Positions 41,681-51,116 of a stretch of 64,000 nucleotides of DNA are shown one piece after another. The notes under the pieces are model-generated. The model searched no databases and was not told the origin of the DNA. It saw only the letters and a list, made by a program, of their open reading frames with translations. The translations under genes were made by a program, and so were the position numbers. Positions within the stretch are counted from its first letter, which is position 1. Each line of letters opens with the position of its first letter. Source of the DNA: Candidatus Flexifilum affinis (GTDB lineage: Bacteria; Chloroflexota; Anaerolineae; Aggregatilineales; Phototrophicaceae); the NCBI GenBank assembly GCA_016713325.1, contig JADJPJ010000006.1, positions 472,188 through 536,187 on the forward strand, read 5' to 3'.

Positions 41681-42529
41681 TTACCGTGGGTAGACCGCCA
41701 GCACCGCTGGAACGGGGTCGAACGAAAGAATGCGGGTCGTCTGACCTGCAGGCAGTTTCAGCGAGAGCATGGTCGAGCCACCGCCGTCAAGGTTGACCGC
41801 GTTCACCAATCCCAGGTCGGTCGTCGGCAGATAGGCGCTCAGAGCCGTGAGTGTGATGCCGGTCAGCGAAGGCGTCGCCAGGATCACAATCCGCCCCAGG
41901 TTGTCCTGCCCGACCACCGTTCTGCGGGTAGCCCGATCGCCGCGCGTATTGGAGAAGGAGGCCGCCCCGTCGGTCACCAGCATGGGAAACGCCTGCACCG
42001 CCTGCTCCAGCGGCTCGCCCTGGTACGGCTCGATCAACGTCGAACGCACCCGAAAGCTTCCGTTCTGTAGCTGGACCAATCCGCCCCGATCGGTGTAAGC
42101 CTGGCCATAGGGCACACCATCTGCCACAAGCAAACCGAGGATGCGATTCTCACGATCGAAGAAGTTGGCGTTCACGAAGACGGTGGCATCCGGCAGCAGC
42201 GCCGACCACTCCGAGATGTTGCGCGCGACTCCTGACTCGTAGTGCGCGCGCAGGGTGTACAGCGCCGGGTCGATGCGCAGCGCCAGCAGCGAGGTGAAGG
42301 GGTGGTCGCCTCCTGGAAAGTATGTTCGCTGATCCAGACCAGGGGCGATGGTCTGCCAACCCGCATCCGCGCCCTCGCCATCCACGGGCGGAACCGCTGT
42401 GGCAGAACCCGGCAGTGCGCAGCCCACCAGCGAAACAGCGGTGATCACGGAGGACCAGCTTAGCCGCCGAAGGAACAAAATTCGTGCCCACAATCGGCGT
42501 GCCGCAAAGGTCACGGCGCGTGAATTCAT
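41681..42529 (-). CDS. Phosphodiester glycosidase (NAGPA)-family exported protein
   Basis: 282 aa. The N-terminal hydrophobic segment ends in LVGC, a possible lipobox, so it is probably a lipoprotein. The mature domain resembles the NAGPA/phosphodiester-glycosidase family (PF09992 type): a conserved FVNANFFD block, MLVTDGAA, RRTVVGQDNLGRIVILAT and the signature NLDGGGSTML. Bacterial members act on sugar phosphodiesters in envelope or exopolysaccharide material; the substrate here is unknown. ATG 42529 has AAGGTGAG upstream. First gene of a two-gene exported operon. Confidence 0.85.
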   Translation of the reverse strand: MNSRAVTFAARRLWARILFLRRLSWSSVITAVSLVGCALPGSATAVPPVDGEGADAGWQTIAPGLDQRTYFPGGDHPFTSLLALRIDPALYTLRAHYESGVARNISEWSALLPDATVFVNANFFDRENRILGLLVADGVPYGQAYTDRGGLVQLQNGSFRVRSTLIEPYQGEPLEQAVQAFPMLVTDGAASFSNTRGDRATRRTVVGQDNLGRIVILATPSLTGITLTALSAYLPTTDLGLVNAVNLDGGGSTMLSLKLPAGQTTRILSFDPVPAVLAVYPR

Positions 42530-42653
42530 GGACTCACCTTAGAACAGGCTGTCGATTTCATTGGCAAAGCGAACATTTGACGTTGCCGATTTCTCATTAT
42601 TATAGGTATTCTATCATGCACGCTTGGCGGTCAGGTTTTCGAAAGGCAATGAC

Positions 42654-44027
42654 ATGCTGGAACGCGTCAGCGCGATGCCACAGTTCGCGCAGTTCCCACA
42701 GGACGAGCTTGAGAGGCTGCTCCAGCAGAGTCATGTCATCGATCTGCCGGCGGGCGAGTTCCTGTTCTATGACGGGGATGCGCCTACCGGTTTCTATGTG
42801 ATTCTCGAAGGCGAACTGGAGATCACCAAGACCATCGGTGGGCAGACCGTCATCCTGGCGCACCAGGAACCCGGCGCCTTCGTCGGGGAGATCGGCTTTG
42901 TGACCGGTCAGAGGCGCAATGCCTCGGCCCAGGCGCGCGGCGATACGCGCCTGCTCGAGTTTCACGCGACTCTGATCAACACCATGACCCTGGCGTCGCC
43001 GATGGCCGAACTGCTGCACGCCACCATGGCGCAGCGCCTCCGCGACACGGAAGCCCAGATTCGCCAGACCGAAAAGCTGTCCGCGCTCGGGAAGCTGGCC
43101 GCCGGGCTGGCCCATGAGCTCAACAACCCGGCCTCGGCCAATGTGCGCGCCGCCCGGCAGATCCCGGAGATGCTCGTCGAGACGCAGCGGCAGGCCTTCG
43201 CCGTACCCTATCTCGGTCTGAACGAAGAACAGATGAATCTGATCAGCGAGCTGAGCCAGCGGATCATCACGCAGCCTGCTCCGCCCCCACTCGATGCCAT
43301 GCGCCTGGCGGATCTGGAAAATGCCATGGTCGACTGGCTGGAGGAGCACCACATCCCCGAGTCCTGGCAGATCGCTCCGACGCTGGCCGCCGAGGGAATC
43401 GGCCTGGATACGCTGGACATGCTGGCAGAGATTCTGCCGGGCGAGGCTCTGGCCGGGGTCCTCCAGTGGCTCGATGCCACACTGAATCTGGTCGGCCTGG
43501 CCCGCACTGTAGCTTCCAGCGCCACACGCATCTCCGAGATGATCCAGGCGGTCAAGGCCTACACGTACATGGATGAAGCGCCGCTGCAAGTCGTGGACCT
43601 GCATGAAGGTCTGGAGAACACGCTGACCGTGCTTTCCAACCGGCTGAAGCGAGTCGCCGTCGAGCGCGAATTTGATCGGACCTGCCCGCGTCTGAACGTC
43701 TATGCCAGCGAACTGAACCAGGTGTGGACCAAGGTCATCGAGAATGCGCTGGACGCCATGAACGACCGGGGCACGCTGACCATTCGCACCGAACTCGGCG
43801 AATCGTTCGTCCGCATTACCATTTCCGATACCGGCCGCGGAATCCCTCCGGAAGTGCAGTCGCGCATTTTCGAGCCGTTCTTTTCCACCAAACCGATGGG
43901 CACAGGGCTGGGATTGGACATCGCCCGGCGCATTGTGCTCGACAAACATCACGGCGATATTCAGTTCACCTCGCAGCCAGGCAAAACATGCTTTATCATC
44001 ACGCTGCCTCTAACGCAGGGTGGTTAG
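42654..44027 (+). CDS. Histidine kinase with N-terminal cyclic-nucleotide-binding-type domain
   Basis: About 457 aa, soluble. Residues about 10-125 form a cNMP-binding beta-roll (LPAGEFLFYDGDAPTGFYVILEGELEI, PGAFVGEIGF), as in CRP. Residues about 140-170 form the dimerisation helix with phospho-acceptor His154 (GLAHELNNP). Residues about 300-455 are the ATPase domain: N box ENALDAMND, DTGRGIP, FEPFFSTKPMGTGLGLDIA. No receiver or response regulator is adjacent. The ATG at 42654 has AAAGG upstream. It is followed after 66 bases by the P-type ATPase in the same direction, which may be its target or a co-regulated partner. Confidence 0.9.
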   Translation: MLERVSAMPQFAQFPQDELERLLQQSHVIDLPAGEFLFYDGDAPTGFYVILEGELEITKTIGGQTVILAHQEPGAFVGEIGFVTGQRRNASAQARGDTRLLEFHATLINTMTLASPMAELLHATMAQRLRDTEAQIRQTEKLSALGKLAAGLAHELNNPASANVRAARQIPEMLVETQRQAFAVPYLGLNEEQMNLISELSQRIITQPAPPPLDAMRLADLENAMVDWLEEHHIPESWQIAPTLAAEGIGLDTLDMLAEILPGEALAGVLQWLDATLNLVGLARTVASSATRISEMIQAVKAYTYMDEAPLQVVDLHEGLENTLTVLSNRLKRVAVEREFDRTCPRLNVYASELNQVWTKVIENALDAMNDRGTLTIRTELGESFVRITISDTGRGIPPEVQSRIFEPFFSTKPMGTGLGLDIARRIVLDKHHGDIQFTSQPGKTCFIITLPLTQGG

Positions 44028-44093
44028 CCTTCGGTTCGCAAGGTGAGAATTGTCGGATGAGGCCTCGTAATTGAATGCACTGAGGAGTACGCC

Positions 44094-46493
44094 TTGTCTG
44101 CGCAAGCCCCCCCGCCACAGGGTCTGACGTCCAGTGAGGTTCAACAGCGCGTCCGGCGCGGTGAAGTCAACGACTTCCGAGCGCGAGTCGGCCGCAGCTA
44201 CTGGGATATCTTTCGCGACAACATCCTGAACCTGTTCAACCTGATCTTCGGCACGCTGCTGGTCATCGTGTTCCTGTTTCGCGACTACGGCACGTTCTTT
44301 TTCGCCGGGTTCAGCGTCGTCACCAACTCTTTCCTGGGCATGATTCAGGAGGCGCTGGCCAAGCGGCAGTTGGATCGGCTGGCCGCCCTGGCCGCCGACG
44401 ACATCCGCGTCTGGCGCGATGGCCGCCTGGTTAGCATTTCGCCGCTGGCCCTGGTCAAGGACGACATCATTCCCATACAGCCGGGGATGCGCATCCCGGT
44501 CGACGGCGCGCTGGTGCACGGCGACGCGCTGGAGATGGACGAGTCGCAGCTCACCGGCGAATCCGACGCCGTCCTGAAGAACGAGGGGGATCCCATCGTC
44601 TCGGGATCGTTCTGCATCGCCGGCAGTGGCACGATGGTCGCCACGCGGGTCGGCCGTCACAGCACCATCAATCAGCTCTCCGAGACAGCCAAGGCTTACA
44701 AGCAGGTGCTCACCCCCACCCAGCAGCGCATCTCACTGCTGGTCCAACTGACGGTGATCATCATGCTGCTTACGCTGCCGATGGTCTTCATCTCCGGCTA
44801 TTTGCAGAATGGGGAGGTCCTCACGCTGCCCACCTTCCGCAGCGCCGTGGTCTTCGTCGCCAGCATTGTCCCGCAGGGACTGGTGCTCACCGCGGTACTG
44901 GCGCTGACCATCGGCGCGGTCAACATCAGCCGCAAGCAGACGCTGGTGCAGCGCGTGAACGCCGTCGAATCGATGGCCAACGTGACTACGCTGTGCTTCG
45001 ACAAGACCGGCACCCTGACGCAGAATCTGCTGACCGTCATGAAGATCGAGCCGCTGGGGGTGCTGCCCCAGAACGAGATCGTCGAGCGGCTGGCGCTCTA
45101 TACCGGCAACCTCTCTAATCAGAACCGTACAGCCGCGGCAGTCGCCAGCTACGTCAACGGCGATTCCGCTCTGCCTGCCCTGCCCGCCGTGACCAAGACA
45201 CGAGAAGTGCCTTTCACGTCGCAGCGCAAATGGGGGGCGATCGTCCTACCACAGGAAACACTCATCCTGGGTGCGCCGGAACGGGTGCTGACGCTCCGCA
45301 ACGTGCAGGCTTTGGAGCGCGCCCGCGAACTGTCTGCCCAGGGACTGCGCGTGCTGGCCTTCGCCCGGTCTTCCATGGCGATGGTCGAGACCGCGCTCGA
45401 CGAAACGCGCGAGCCGCTGGCCCTGATCGTCCTGCACGATCAGGTGCGACCGGGCATCCAGAACACGCTGGCCGAGTTCGCCGCGGAAAACGTTGCGCTC
45501 AAGGTGATCACGGGCGACAACCTGGAGACGGCGATGGAGATCGCCCGCGAAGCCGGCCTGACCATCGAAGCAGCCTACTCAGGGGACCAGCTCACGGCCA
45601 TGGACGACGAACGATTTGCGGAGGCCGTCCACACCGCCAATCTGTTTGCCCGCATCGAACCCGAAACCAAGCGGCGCATCGTCCGAACGCTCAAGCAGCA
45701 GGGCGAGTATGTGGCCATGGTCGGCGACGGGGTCAACGATGTGCCGGCCCTGAAAGAGGCGCATCTGGCCATTGCCATGAACGACGGCGCGCAAATCACC
45801 AAGGATGTGGCCGATCTGGTGCTGCTGAACAACGCCCTGACCACCCTGCCCCTGGCCTTCCGCGAGGGCCGGGCCATCCGCCAGTCCGTGTTCGGGACGA
45901 TGAAGATCTTTCTGGTCAAGAACTTCTACAGCATCATCTTCTTCATCCTGGCCGGCTTCATGCTGATGCCCTTCCCGATCAATCCGATCCAGATCAGCTG
46001 GCTGACTTTCGGCGTGATCAACGTCCCGGCGACGCTGATCGCCTTCCGTGTCATCAAGCCCACGCCCATGGCCACGTTCCGCGCGGGCGTGCTCGACTAC
46101 GCCGTCACGGCCGGCTTCATCGGCGCGGCCTCGATGAGCCTGGTCTACGCCATCGCCTACATTGGCAGCGGCGAAGACGTTCAGATCGCTCGCAGCGCCG
46201 TCACTCAGTACATGACGCTTTTCGGGCTGCTGGCCTTTTGGAATATTCACGGAATCGAGTTGTTCCAGGTGGATACCATCCGCAGCCGCAACCGAATCTT
46301 CTGGATCGGCATCGTCTTCTACATCGTGACCGTGATCGGTTTCTACATGCTGCCCGGCCTGACGGAATTCACCGCCTTCTCGCTGGAGTACACGGTGGTG
46401 ATCGCGCTGACGTTCGTCGGCGCCGCGCTGGTGCTGCATGTGTCCACAAGGATCCGCTTCATCAACCGTCTCTGGCGCCTCGTCGCCCCCTGA
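44094..46493 (+). CDS. P-type cation-transporting ATPase (HAD-IC, CtpE-like)
   Basis: 799 aa. All P-type ATPase signatures are present: LTGES in the actuator, the membrane motif IVPQGL, phosphorylation site CFDKTGTLTQ with Asp303, KVITGDNLETA and MVGDGVNDVPALKEA. The IVPQGL form and the N-terminal layout resemble the CtpE group, which in mycobacteria is linked to calcium uptake. Ion choice here is inference, and the lack of an N-terminal metal-binding CxxC domain argues against copper or zinc. TTG start at 44094 with GAGGAG six bases upstream. About eight to ten membrane helices. Confidence 0.92.
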   Translation: MSAQAPPPQGLTSSEVQQRVRRGEVNDFRARVGRSYWDIFRDNILNLFNLIFGTLLVIVFLFRDYGTFFFAGFSVVTNSFLGMIQEALAKRQLDRLAALAADDIRVWRDGRLVSISPLALVKDDIIPIQPGMRIPVDGALVHGDALEMDESQLTGESDAVLKNEGDPIVSGSFCIAGSGTMVATRVGRHSTINQLSETAKAYKQVLTPTQQRISLLVQLTVIIMLLTLPMVFISGYLQNGEVLTLPTFRSAVVFVASIVPQGLVLTAVLALTIGAVNISRKQTLVQRVNAVESMANVTTLCFDKTGTLTQNLLTVMKIEPLGVLPQNEIVERLALYTGNLSNQNRTAAAVASYVNGDSALPALPAVTKTREVPFTSQRKWGAIVLPQETLILGAPERVLTLRNVQALERARELSAQGLRVLAFARSSMAMVETALDETREPLALIVLHDQVRPGIQNTLAEFAAENVALKVITGDNLETAMEIAREAGLTIEAAYSGDQLTAMDDERFAEAVHTANLFARIEPETKRRIVRTLKQQGEYVAMVGDGVNDVPALKEAHLAIAMNDGAQITKDVADLVLLNNALTTLPLAFREGRAIRQSVFGTMKIFLVKNFYSIIFFILAGFMLMPFPINPIQISWLTFGVINVPATLIAFRVIKPTPMATFRAGVLDYAVTAGFIGAASMSLVYAIAYIGSGEDVQIARSAVTQYMTLFGLLAFWNIHGIELFQVDTIRSRNRIFWIGIVFYIVTVIGFYMLPGLTEFTAFSLEYTVVIALTFVGAALVLHVSTRIRFINRLWRLVAP

Positions 46494-46515
46494 TGCCGGC
46501 GCGACCCAGACCATA

Positions 46516-46565
46516 AAGCGAGAGACGGCACCTGACAGATGCCGTCTTTCGCTTCATTTTTCTGT
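46516..46565 (+). terminator. Intrinsic terminator of the P-type ATPase gene
   Basis: A 15-bp stem with one G-U pair (46516-46530 with 46540-46554) and a 9-base loop, followed by CATTTTTCTG. Confidence 0.85.
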
Positions 46566-46732
46566 TCTCTGCGGAAGACTAGGCTGGTCCGCCCGTACGC
46601 GAGGATGCATGAGCAGATTTGGTCGCAAGGGCGAACCCATGCGTGCGCACGGAAGAAACCGCCAAACCCAGACTTCGCAAACACGCGCTCAATCGTCAGC
46701 GCTCCTTTTCCTAACTTCTCGTCCCTCATACC

Positions 46733-47485
46733 TCACACTGTAATATCCCATGCGGCCAGATCGGCCAGCAACCGGTGCGCGGTCAGGTCCAGGTGAATGG
46801 GCGTGAGGCTCGCAAAGCCGTTGTAAACCGCCCACAGATCGGTGCCCTCTTCATCGGTCACACCGGATGGCGCCGGGCCGACAATTCGGTAGATTTCGCC
46901 CTTCACGTCCAGTTCGTCCTGGTAGATGCGAATGCCCTGGCGGGTCAGGCGAATGCCTTTGACGCGAGGAACATTGGGGACATTGACATTCAGGATGGTC
47001 AGCGGAGGCAGCTTGCGCACCAGAATAGAACGGGCCACCTCCTGCGCGATACGCGCCGCCTCGGCGTAATGCTCGTCCTCATCGGCGTCGCGCCGGTCGA
47101 GCGACACGGCAATGGCCGGCAGGCCGTTGATGCTGGCTTCGAGCGCGGCCGTTACAGTACCACTGTAGGTGATATCCTGACCCATGTTGGCGCCACGATT
47201 GATTCCCGAGACGACGAGATCGGCGTTCCACTCGACCAGCCCCAGCGCCGCCAGCGCAATGCAGTCCGCGGGAGATCCCCCCACCGCCAGCGCCGGCGTT
47301 CCATCTTCGAGTTCGGTCTCGGTGACCATGATGTCCTGGAAGAGTGTTTTCTTGTGTCCGCTGGCGCTCTGGTTGATAGCCGGGGCGATCACCCGCACTT
47401 CACCAAACGCCCGCATTGCTTCCGCAAGTACGCGGATGCCAGGAGCATGTACGCCGTCGTCGTTCGTCACGATGATTCGAGTCAC
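46733..47485 (-). CDS. surE: 5'/3'-nucleotidase SurE
   Basis: 250 aa. SurE hydrolyses nucleoside monophosphates and short polyphosphates. Metal-binding N-terminus is IIVTNDDGVHAPGI. The diagnostic VSGINRGANMGQDITYSGTVTAALE and the later LNVNVPN are present. Start is GTG 47485 with AAAGGA a little far upstream. It is monocistronic. A long intergenic region lies before the next gene. Confidence 0.94.
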   Translation of the reverse strand: MTRIIVTNDDGVHAPGIRVLAEAMRAFGEVRVIAPAINQSASGHKKTLFQDIMVTETELEDGTPALAVGGSPADCIALAALGLVEWNADLVVSGINRGANMGQDITYSGTVTAALEASINGLPAIAVSLDRRDADEDEHYAEAARIAQEVARSILVRKLPPLTILNVNVPNVPRVKGIRLTRQGIRIYQDELDVKGEIYRIVGPAPSGVTDEEGTDLWAVYNGFASLTPIHLDLTAHRLLADLAAWDITV

Positions 47486-47629
47486 GATGTTGTTTTCGTC
47501 CTTTGTGAAGCCAGAGCCGGAAGCCAGCAGGTAGGCAACCTGCGGCCATCATGTCAATTCCCTACGTTCACCTGACGCTATGGGAGCATCCATGAGCGAT
47601 TGATGAATCCTCATCAAATCTTTCACGGG

Positions 47630-47726
47630 ACATAACAATTTATGTGAAATCCTGCACGAAACCTCTTGTAGAATAATTGTGCAGTCCTCGTATTGTACGA
47701 ACTCGAACATGCCTGTACAGTACGAA
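47630..47726. promoter_or_regulatory. Palindrome and direct repeats upstream of the ParB-fold gene
   Basis: The 352-base gap between surE and 47838 holds no gene I can support. It contains the inverted repeat ACATAA-CAAT-TTATGT (47630-47645), a TAGAAT stretch, and a direct repeat GTACGAA at 47695-47701 and 47720-47726, 25 bases apart. These could be operator sites. No regulator is identified. Confidence 0.3.
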
Positions 47727-47837
47727 ATGAACACAGCGACATGGCGCCACACAACGATGCAACGCGCTGCGGGGCTCGACGCTTTCGGCTGCGCAACACG
47801 AACCTTCCCGCTGTGCTCTAGCACTTGGAGGATATGA

Positions 47838-48830
47838 ATGCCGGACGACGCTCAAGACTTGAACTATCTCGCTGGGGTCAGCGCCTTTCAGAGCGCGCGC
47901 ATGCGCGCCTTCTGGACTGAGATGCTGAGCCTGGTCCGCGGTAAACCGGCGGAACTTCTTAGTTTCGAAGACATTCGCGCGCGGCTGCGGCTGCGCGAAG
48001 AAAGCTATCTGGGCCTGCACGATGTGCCGCTCGACAAGATCGTCGGCAGCGTCGGGCGCTATCGCGACTTTACACGCGGATTCCTGCCGCGCTCCGCGAA
48101 GATGCAGGAGCGCTGGAGCCGGGTCTACGCACAGGCGACCGGTATGACCGGACTGCCACCGATTGAACTGTACAAGGTTGGCGACGTTTATTTCGTCCGT
48201 GACGGCAACCACCGGGTATCCGTCGCGCGCCAGTTAGGCTCCGAGACAATACAGGCGCACGTGACCCTGCTGCCGACCACGATCACGGTCGAGCCGGGGA
48301 TGTCGCCCGACGAACTGGACGAGTTGGCCGCCTACGCCGATTTCCTGGACGCGACACGCCTGCCCTACACGCGCCCGCAGCACCAGTCGATGCTGCTCTC
48401 CGAGCCGTCGCGCTATACCGACCTGCTGGGTCACATTCACGTGCACCGCGCCGTGCTTCAGCAGCAGGGCCGTGACTTACCGCTGGAAGAGGCAGCCGCC
48501 GACTGGTATGACAGAGTCTACCGCCCGGCGCTGACGCTGATCCGTAAGTATGACGTGCTCAAGTACTGGCAGGGGCGTACGGAAGGCGACCTGTACCTGT
48601 GGATGATCGACCACCTGCGAGACGTTCAGGCGGCTCTCGACGCGCCGGACGACGCCAGCGCGGCCCGCCGGTTCAGCGATGCGCTGGTCGACTTCCTGGC
48701 CAGCCGGCGCATTCCTGTGCCCAAGGACCTGCTCACCGAGAAGACGATACCGTGCGTCTGGCGCGGGCGGACGTCGATGCCGGACTCGCCGAAATTCGCG
48801 CGCGTGAAACCGCCCGGCCGACCGATATGA
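47838..48830 (+). CDS. ParB/sulfiredoxin-fold domain protein of unknown function
   Basis: 330 aa. The clearest element is VYFVRDGNHRVSVARQLG (around residue 120), the ParB/Srx-type phosphate-binding loop that binds nucleotide in ParB, KorB and sulfiredoxin-like proteins. The flanks are helical and charged, with no DNA-binding helix-turn-helix that I can point to, no membrane segment and no signal peptide. ATG 47838 has TTGGAGG just upstream. Possibly a nucleotide-dependent regulator, but no partner gene is linked. It ends in its own hairpin. Confidence 0.7.
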   Translation: MPDDAQDLNYLAGVSAFQSARMRAFWTEMLSLVRGKPAELLSFEDIRARLRLREESYLGLHDVPLDKIVGSVGRYRDFTRGFLPRSAKMQERWSRVYAQATGMTGLPPIELYKVGDVYFVRDGNHRVSVARQLGSETIQAHVTLLPTTITVEPGMSPDELDELAAYADFLDATRLPYTRPQHQSMLLSEPSRYTDLLGHIHVHRAVLQQQGRDLPLEEAAADWYDRVYRPALTLIRKYDVLKYWQGRTEGDLYLWMIDHLRDVQAALDAPDDASAARRFSDALVDFLASRRIPVPKDLLTEKTIPCVWRGRTSMPDSPKFARVKPPGRPI

Positions 48831-48892
48831 TCGAAGAGTAGCCGCAAGACAGCATCCTGAGAACCAGCCACCCAGTCCGATCAGCAATCCGC

Positions 48893-48932
48893 GACCTCCT
48901 GCGAGACAATCCTCCAGGAGGTCTTCATTTTC
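48893..48932 (+). terminator. Probable terminator of the ParB-fold gene
   Basis: A 9-bp stem GACCTCCTG/CAGGAGGTC with a 13-base loop and a TTCATTTTC tail. Confidence 0.6.
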
Positions 48933-49061
48933 AAGCTCCCCGTCTCTCCGGCGCACGGCCTGAGTCCTGGGGTATATGTCGAGGGATGCGCCTGAAAATT
49001 CCACACCACATTCTCATAGGGAGTAGGTTACAATTTCGACTGTTTCTGTGAGAGTGATCGA

Positions 49062-49903
49062 GTGTACAACGTGAAACGTCAGCCACTAACCGCCATTCCC
49101 TCGAAGCTCCGGTTCAGCAGTCCGCCTTTGACTTGATTCAAACCTTGACCGGTTCGCTGGAAAAGGCGGAGGAGTCGCTCCAGGATGGCGATGTGCTTGC
49201 CATCTCCAGCAAGTATGCCGCCATCTCGGAAGGGCGCGTCGTCAACCTTTCCGACATCAAGGTCAGCCCACGCGCCCAGGCCCTGGCCGAGCGCTACCAG
49301 ATGATCCCGATGATCGTCGAACTGGTTCTCTCCCAGGCCGACCATGTTTTCGGCGGCATCCCCGGTTTTCTGCTCACGCACAAAGACGGGATCATCTCGC
49401 CCAACGCAGGCATCGACCGTTCGAATATCCCACCCGGCTTTGCGGTGCTGTTCCCGGTCGAGCCGTATGCCGCCGCCGCCCGCATTCGTGCCGATATTCG
49501 CGCCCGCCTGGGCACAACCGTGGGCGTAATCCTGACCGATAGCTGGCTGATGCCCGGCCGCCTGGGCTCCACGGGTGTGGCGCTGGCGACCGCCGGGTTC
49601 TCACCGGTCAGCGACGAGCGCGGGATGACGGACCTGTTCGGGAACAAAATGCAGGTGACCCGCCGCAGCATTGCCGATCAGATCTGCACCGCCGCGCAGC
49701 TTGTCATGGGCGAACGCGACGAAGCGACGCCCTTCGTGATCGTGCGCGGCACCGGCGTGGTCATGTCCGACGAACCCGTCTCGGCAGCCAACGTCGCCAT
49801 TGATTGGACCGAGTGCATTTACGTGCAGTCGCTTACTGAGGGGCTACTCGAGCGTTCGGAAACTGGAACCCCTCACCCGTCCCAAGGAGATTTAGAAGGA
49901 TGA
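49062..49903 (+). CDS. Coenzyme F420-0:L-glutamate ligase-like protein, probably frameshifted near its N-terminus
   Basis: The main frame (from 49133) gives about 256 aa of the F420 ligase (CofE) family: LQDGDVLAISSKYAAISEGR, DGIISPNAGIDRSN, GVILTDSWLMPGR and a late RGTGVVMSD. The enzyme adds glutamate to the deazaflavin F420. No ribosome site fits the TTG at 49133. A second frame starting GTG 49062 encodes VYNVKRQPLTAIPSKLRF, which looks like the missing family N-terminus and would join at about 49125 if one base were lost in CCGCCTTTGAC. It overlaps the next gene by four bases (ATGA). An LLM-type oxidoreductase, which may use F420, lies nearby. Confidence 0.78.
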
Positions 49904-51103
49904 GCCTGCCACTCGTTGAACTCGCCGAAGACCAGCGCGCAAGGGCAATTCGGCTTCTGGACTATATCGAGCAGCGCCAGCTCAGCGGCGTGGTGTTGTT
50001 CGACCGTTCCTACATCCTTTACTACACGGGCTTTGCCTTCATCCCCACCGAGCGACCGATCGCCTTCGTGATGAACCGGCAGGGCCAGCGAGCGCTCTTC
50101 GTGCCGCAGTTGGAACGAGAACATGGCAAGGCCAATGCCCAGGTCGAGCATGTGGCCACCTTACCCGGAGTATCCGCACGACCCGCACCCCATGCAGCAC
50201 CTCAACGCGCTGCTGCGCCAGATGAACATGATAACGCCGGGCGCGGCGATCGGCGCGGACAGCGACGGCTATCCTTGGATTTTCGGTTATCGCGGTGTGC
50301 CTCTTTCCGAAACTACCGGTCAGGATGTGCGCAGTGTGCGCACCTTCGTGGAAGATCAGATGATGATCAAGTCACCAGTGGAGGTCGCGCTGATCCGCGA
50401 AGCCTGCCGCTGGGGCGACTATGCCCATCGCCTCCTCCAGGACTACACTGCCGTCGGAGTCACCGAGACGGAGGTCAGCCGCCGGGCCAGCGCCGATGCC
50501 ACCAGCGCCCTGCTGAACGAACTCGGCAGCGAATACCGTTCAGCCAGCGAATACTACTATGGCGCCATGGCCGGCTATCGCGGGCAGATCGGGCGCAACG
50601 CGGCTATCCCCCATGCCCTGGCCAACAACATTGTCTTCGAACCGGGGGACACGCTGGTGACGGGTGCGGCTTCTTCGGTGTGGGGCTACAACTCTGAGCT
50701 GGAACGAACCATGTTCGTCGGCGAACCGAATGACGACCAGAAGTACTTCTTCGACCACATGCTGGCCCTTCAGTCGCTGGCCATCGACACGATTCAGCCC
50801 GGCCGCGCCTGCGGTGAAATCGACATGGTCATCCGCGGCTACTACAGATCGCACGACCTGATGCCTTACTGGAAGCACCACGTCGGCCATGCTATTGGCA
50901 TGCGCTACCACGAAGGTCCCTTCCTGGATATTGGCGGTGCGACGGTCATTCAGCCGGGCATGGTGTTTACCGTCGAACCCGGACTGTATGTCCCGAATCT
51001 GGGCGGATTCAGACATTCGGATACAATTCTGGTCACAGAAAACGGCACGGAGTTTCTGACGGATTATCCCCGTGACCGTGAGAGTCTGATCATCCCAACC
51101 TAA
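49900..51103 (+). pseudogene. M24 family peptidase (Xaa-Pro aminopeptidase-like), frameshifted
   Basis: The N-terminal creatinase-type domain reads from ATG 49900 (LDYIEQRQLSGVVLFDRSYILYYTGF) to NAQVEHVAT, then continues in the +1 frame as YPEYPHDPHPMQHL. One surplus T at 50161-50162 (ACCTTACCC) accounts for it; 1204 bases equal 401 codons plus one. The catalytic pita-bread domain follows: a metal-binding set with TGAASSVWGYNSELERT, HHVGHAIGMRYHEGP and VFTVEPGLY. It is close to the proline dipeptidase/Xaa-Pro aminopeptidase group. It overlaps the F420 ligase gene by four bases, with AGAAGGA as ribosome site. Real break or sequencing error. Confidence 0.85.
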
Positions 51104-51116
51104 GGACAACCTCTCT

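Noticed and set aside
45230..46516. A 428-aa frame inside the P-type ATPase
   Set aside because: It overlaps a fully conserved ATPase in another frame and has Arg/Gly/His shadow composition.
49133..49135. TTG at 49133 as the true start of the F420 ligase
   Set aside because: There is no Shine-Dalgarno, and a better N-terminus exists in the neighbouring frame, which suggests a frame break.
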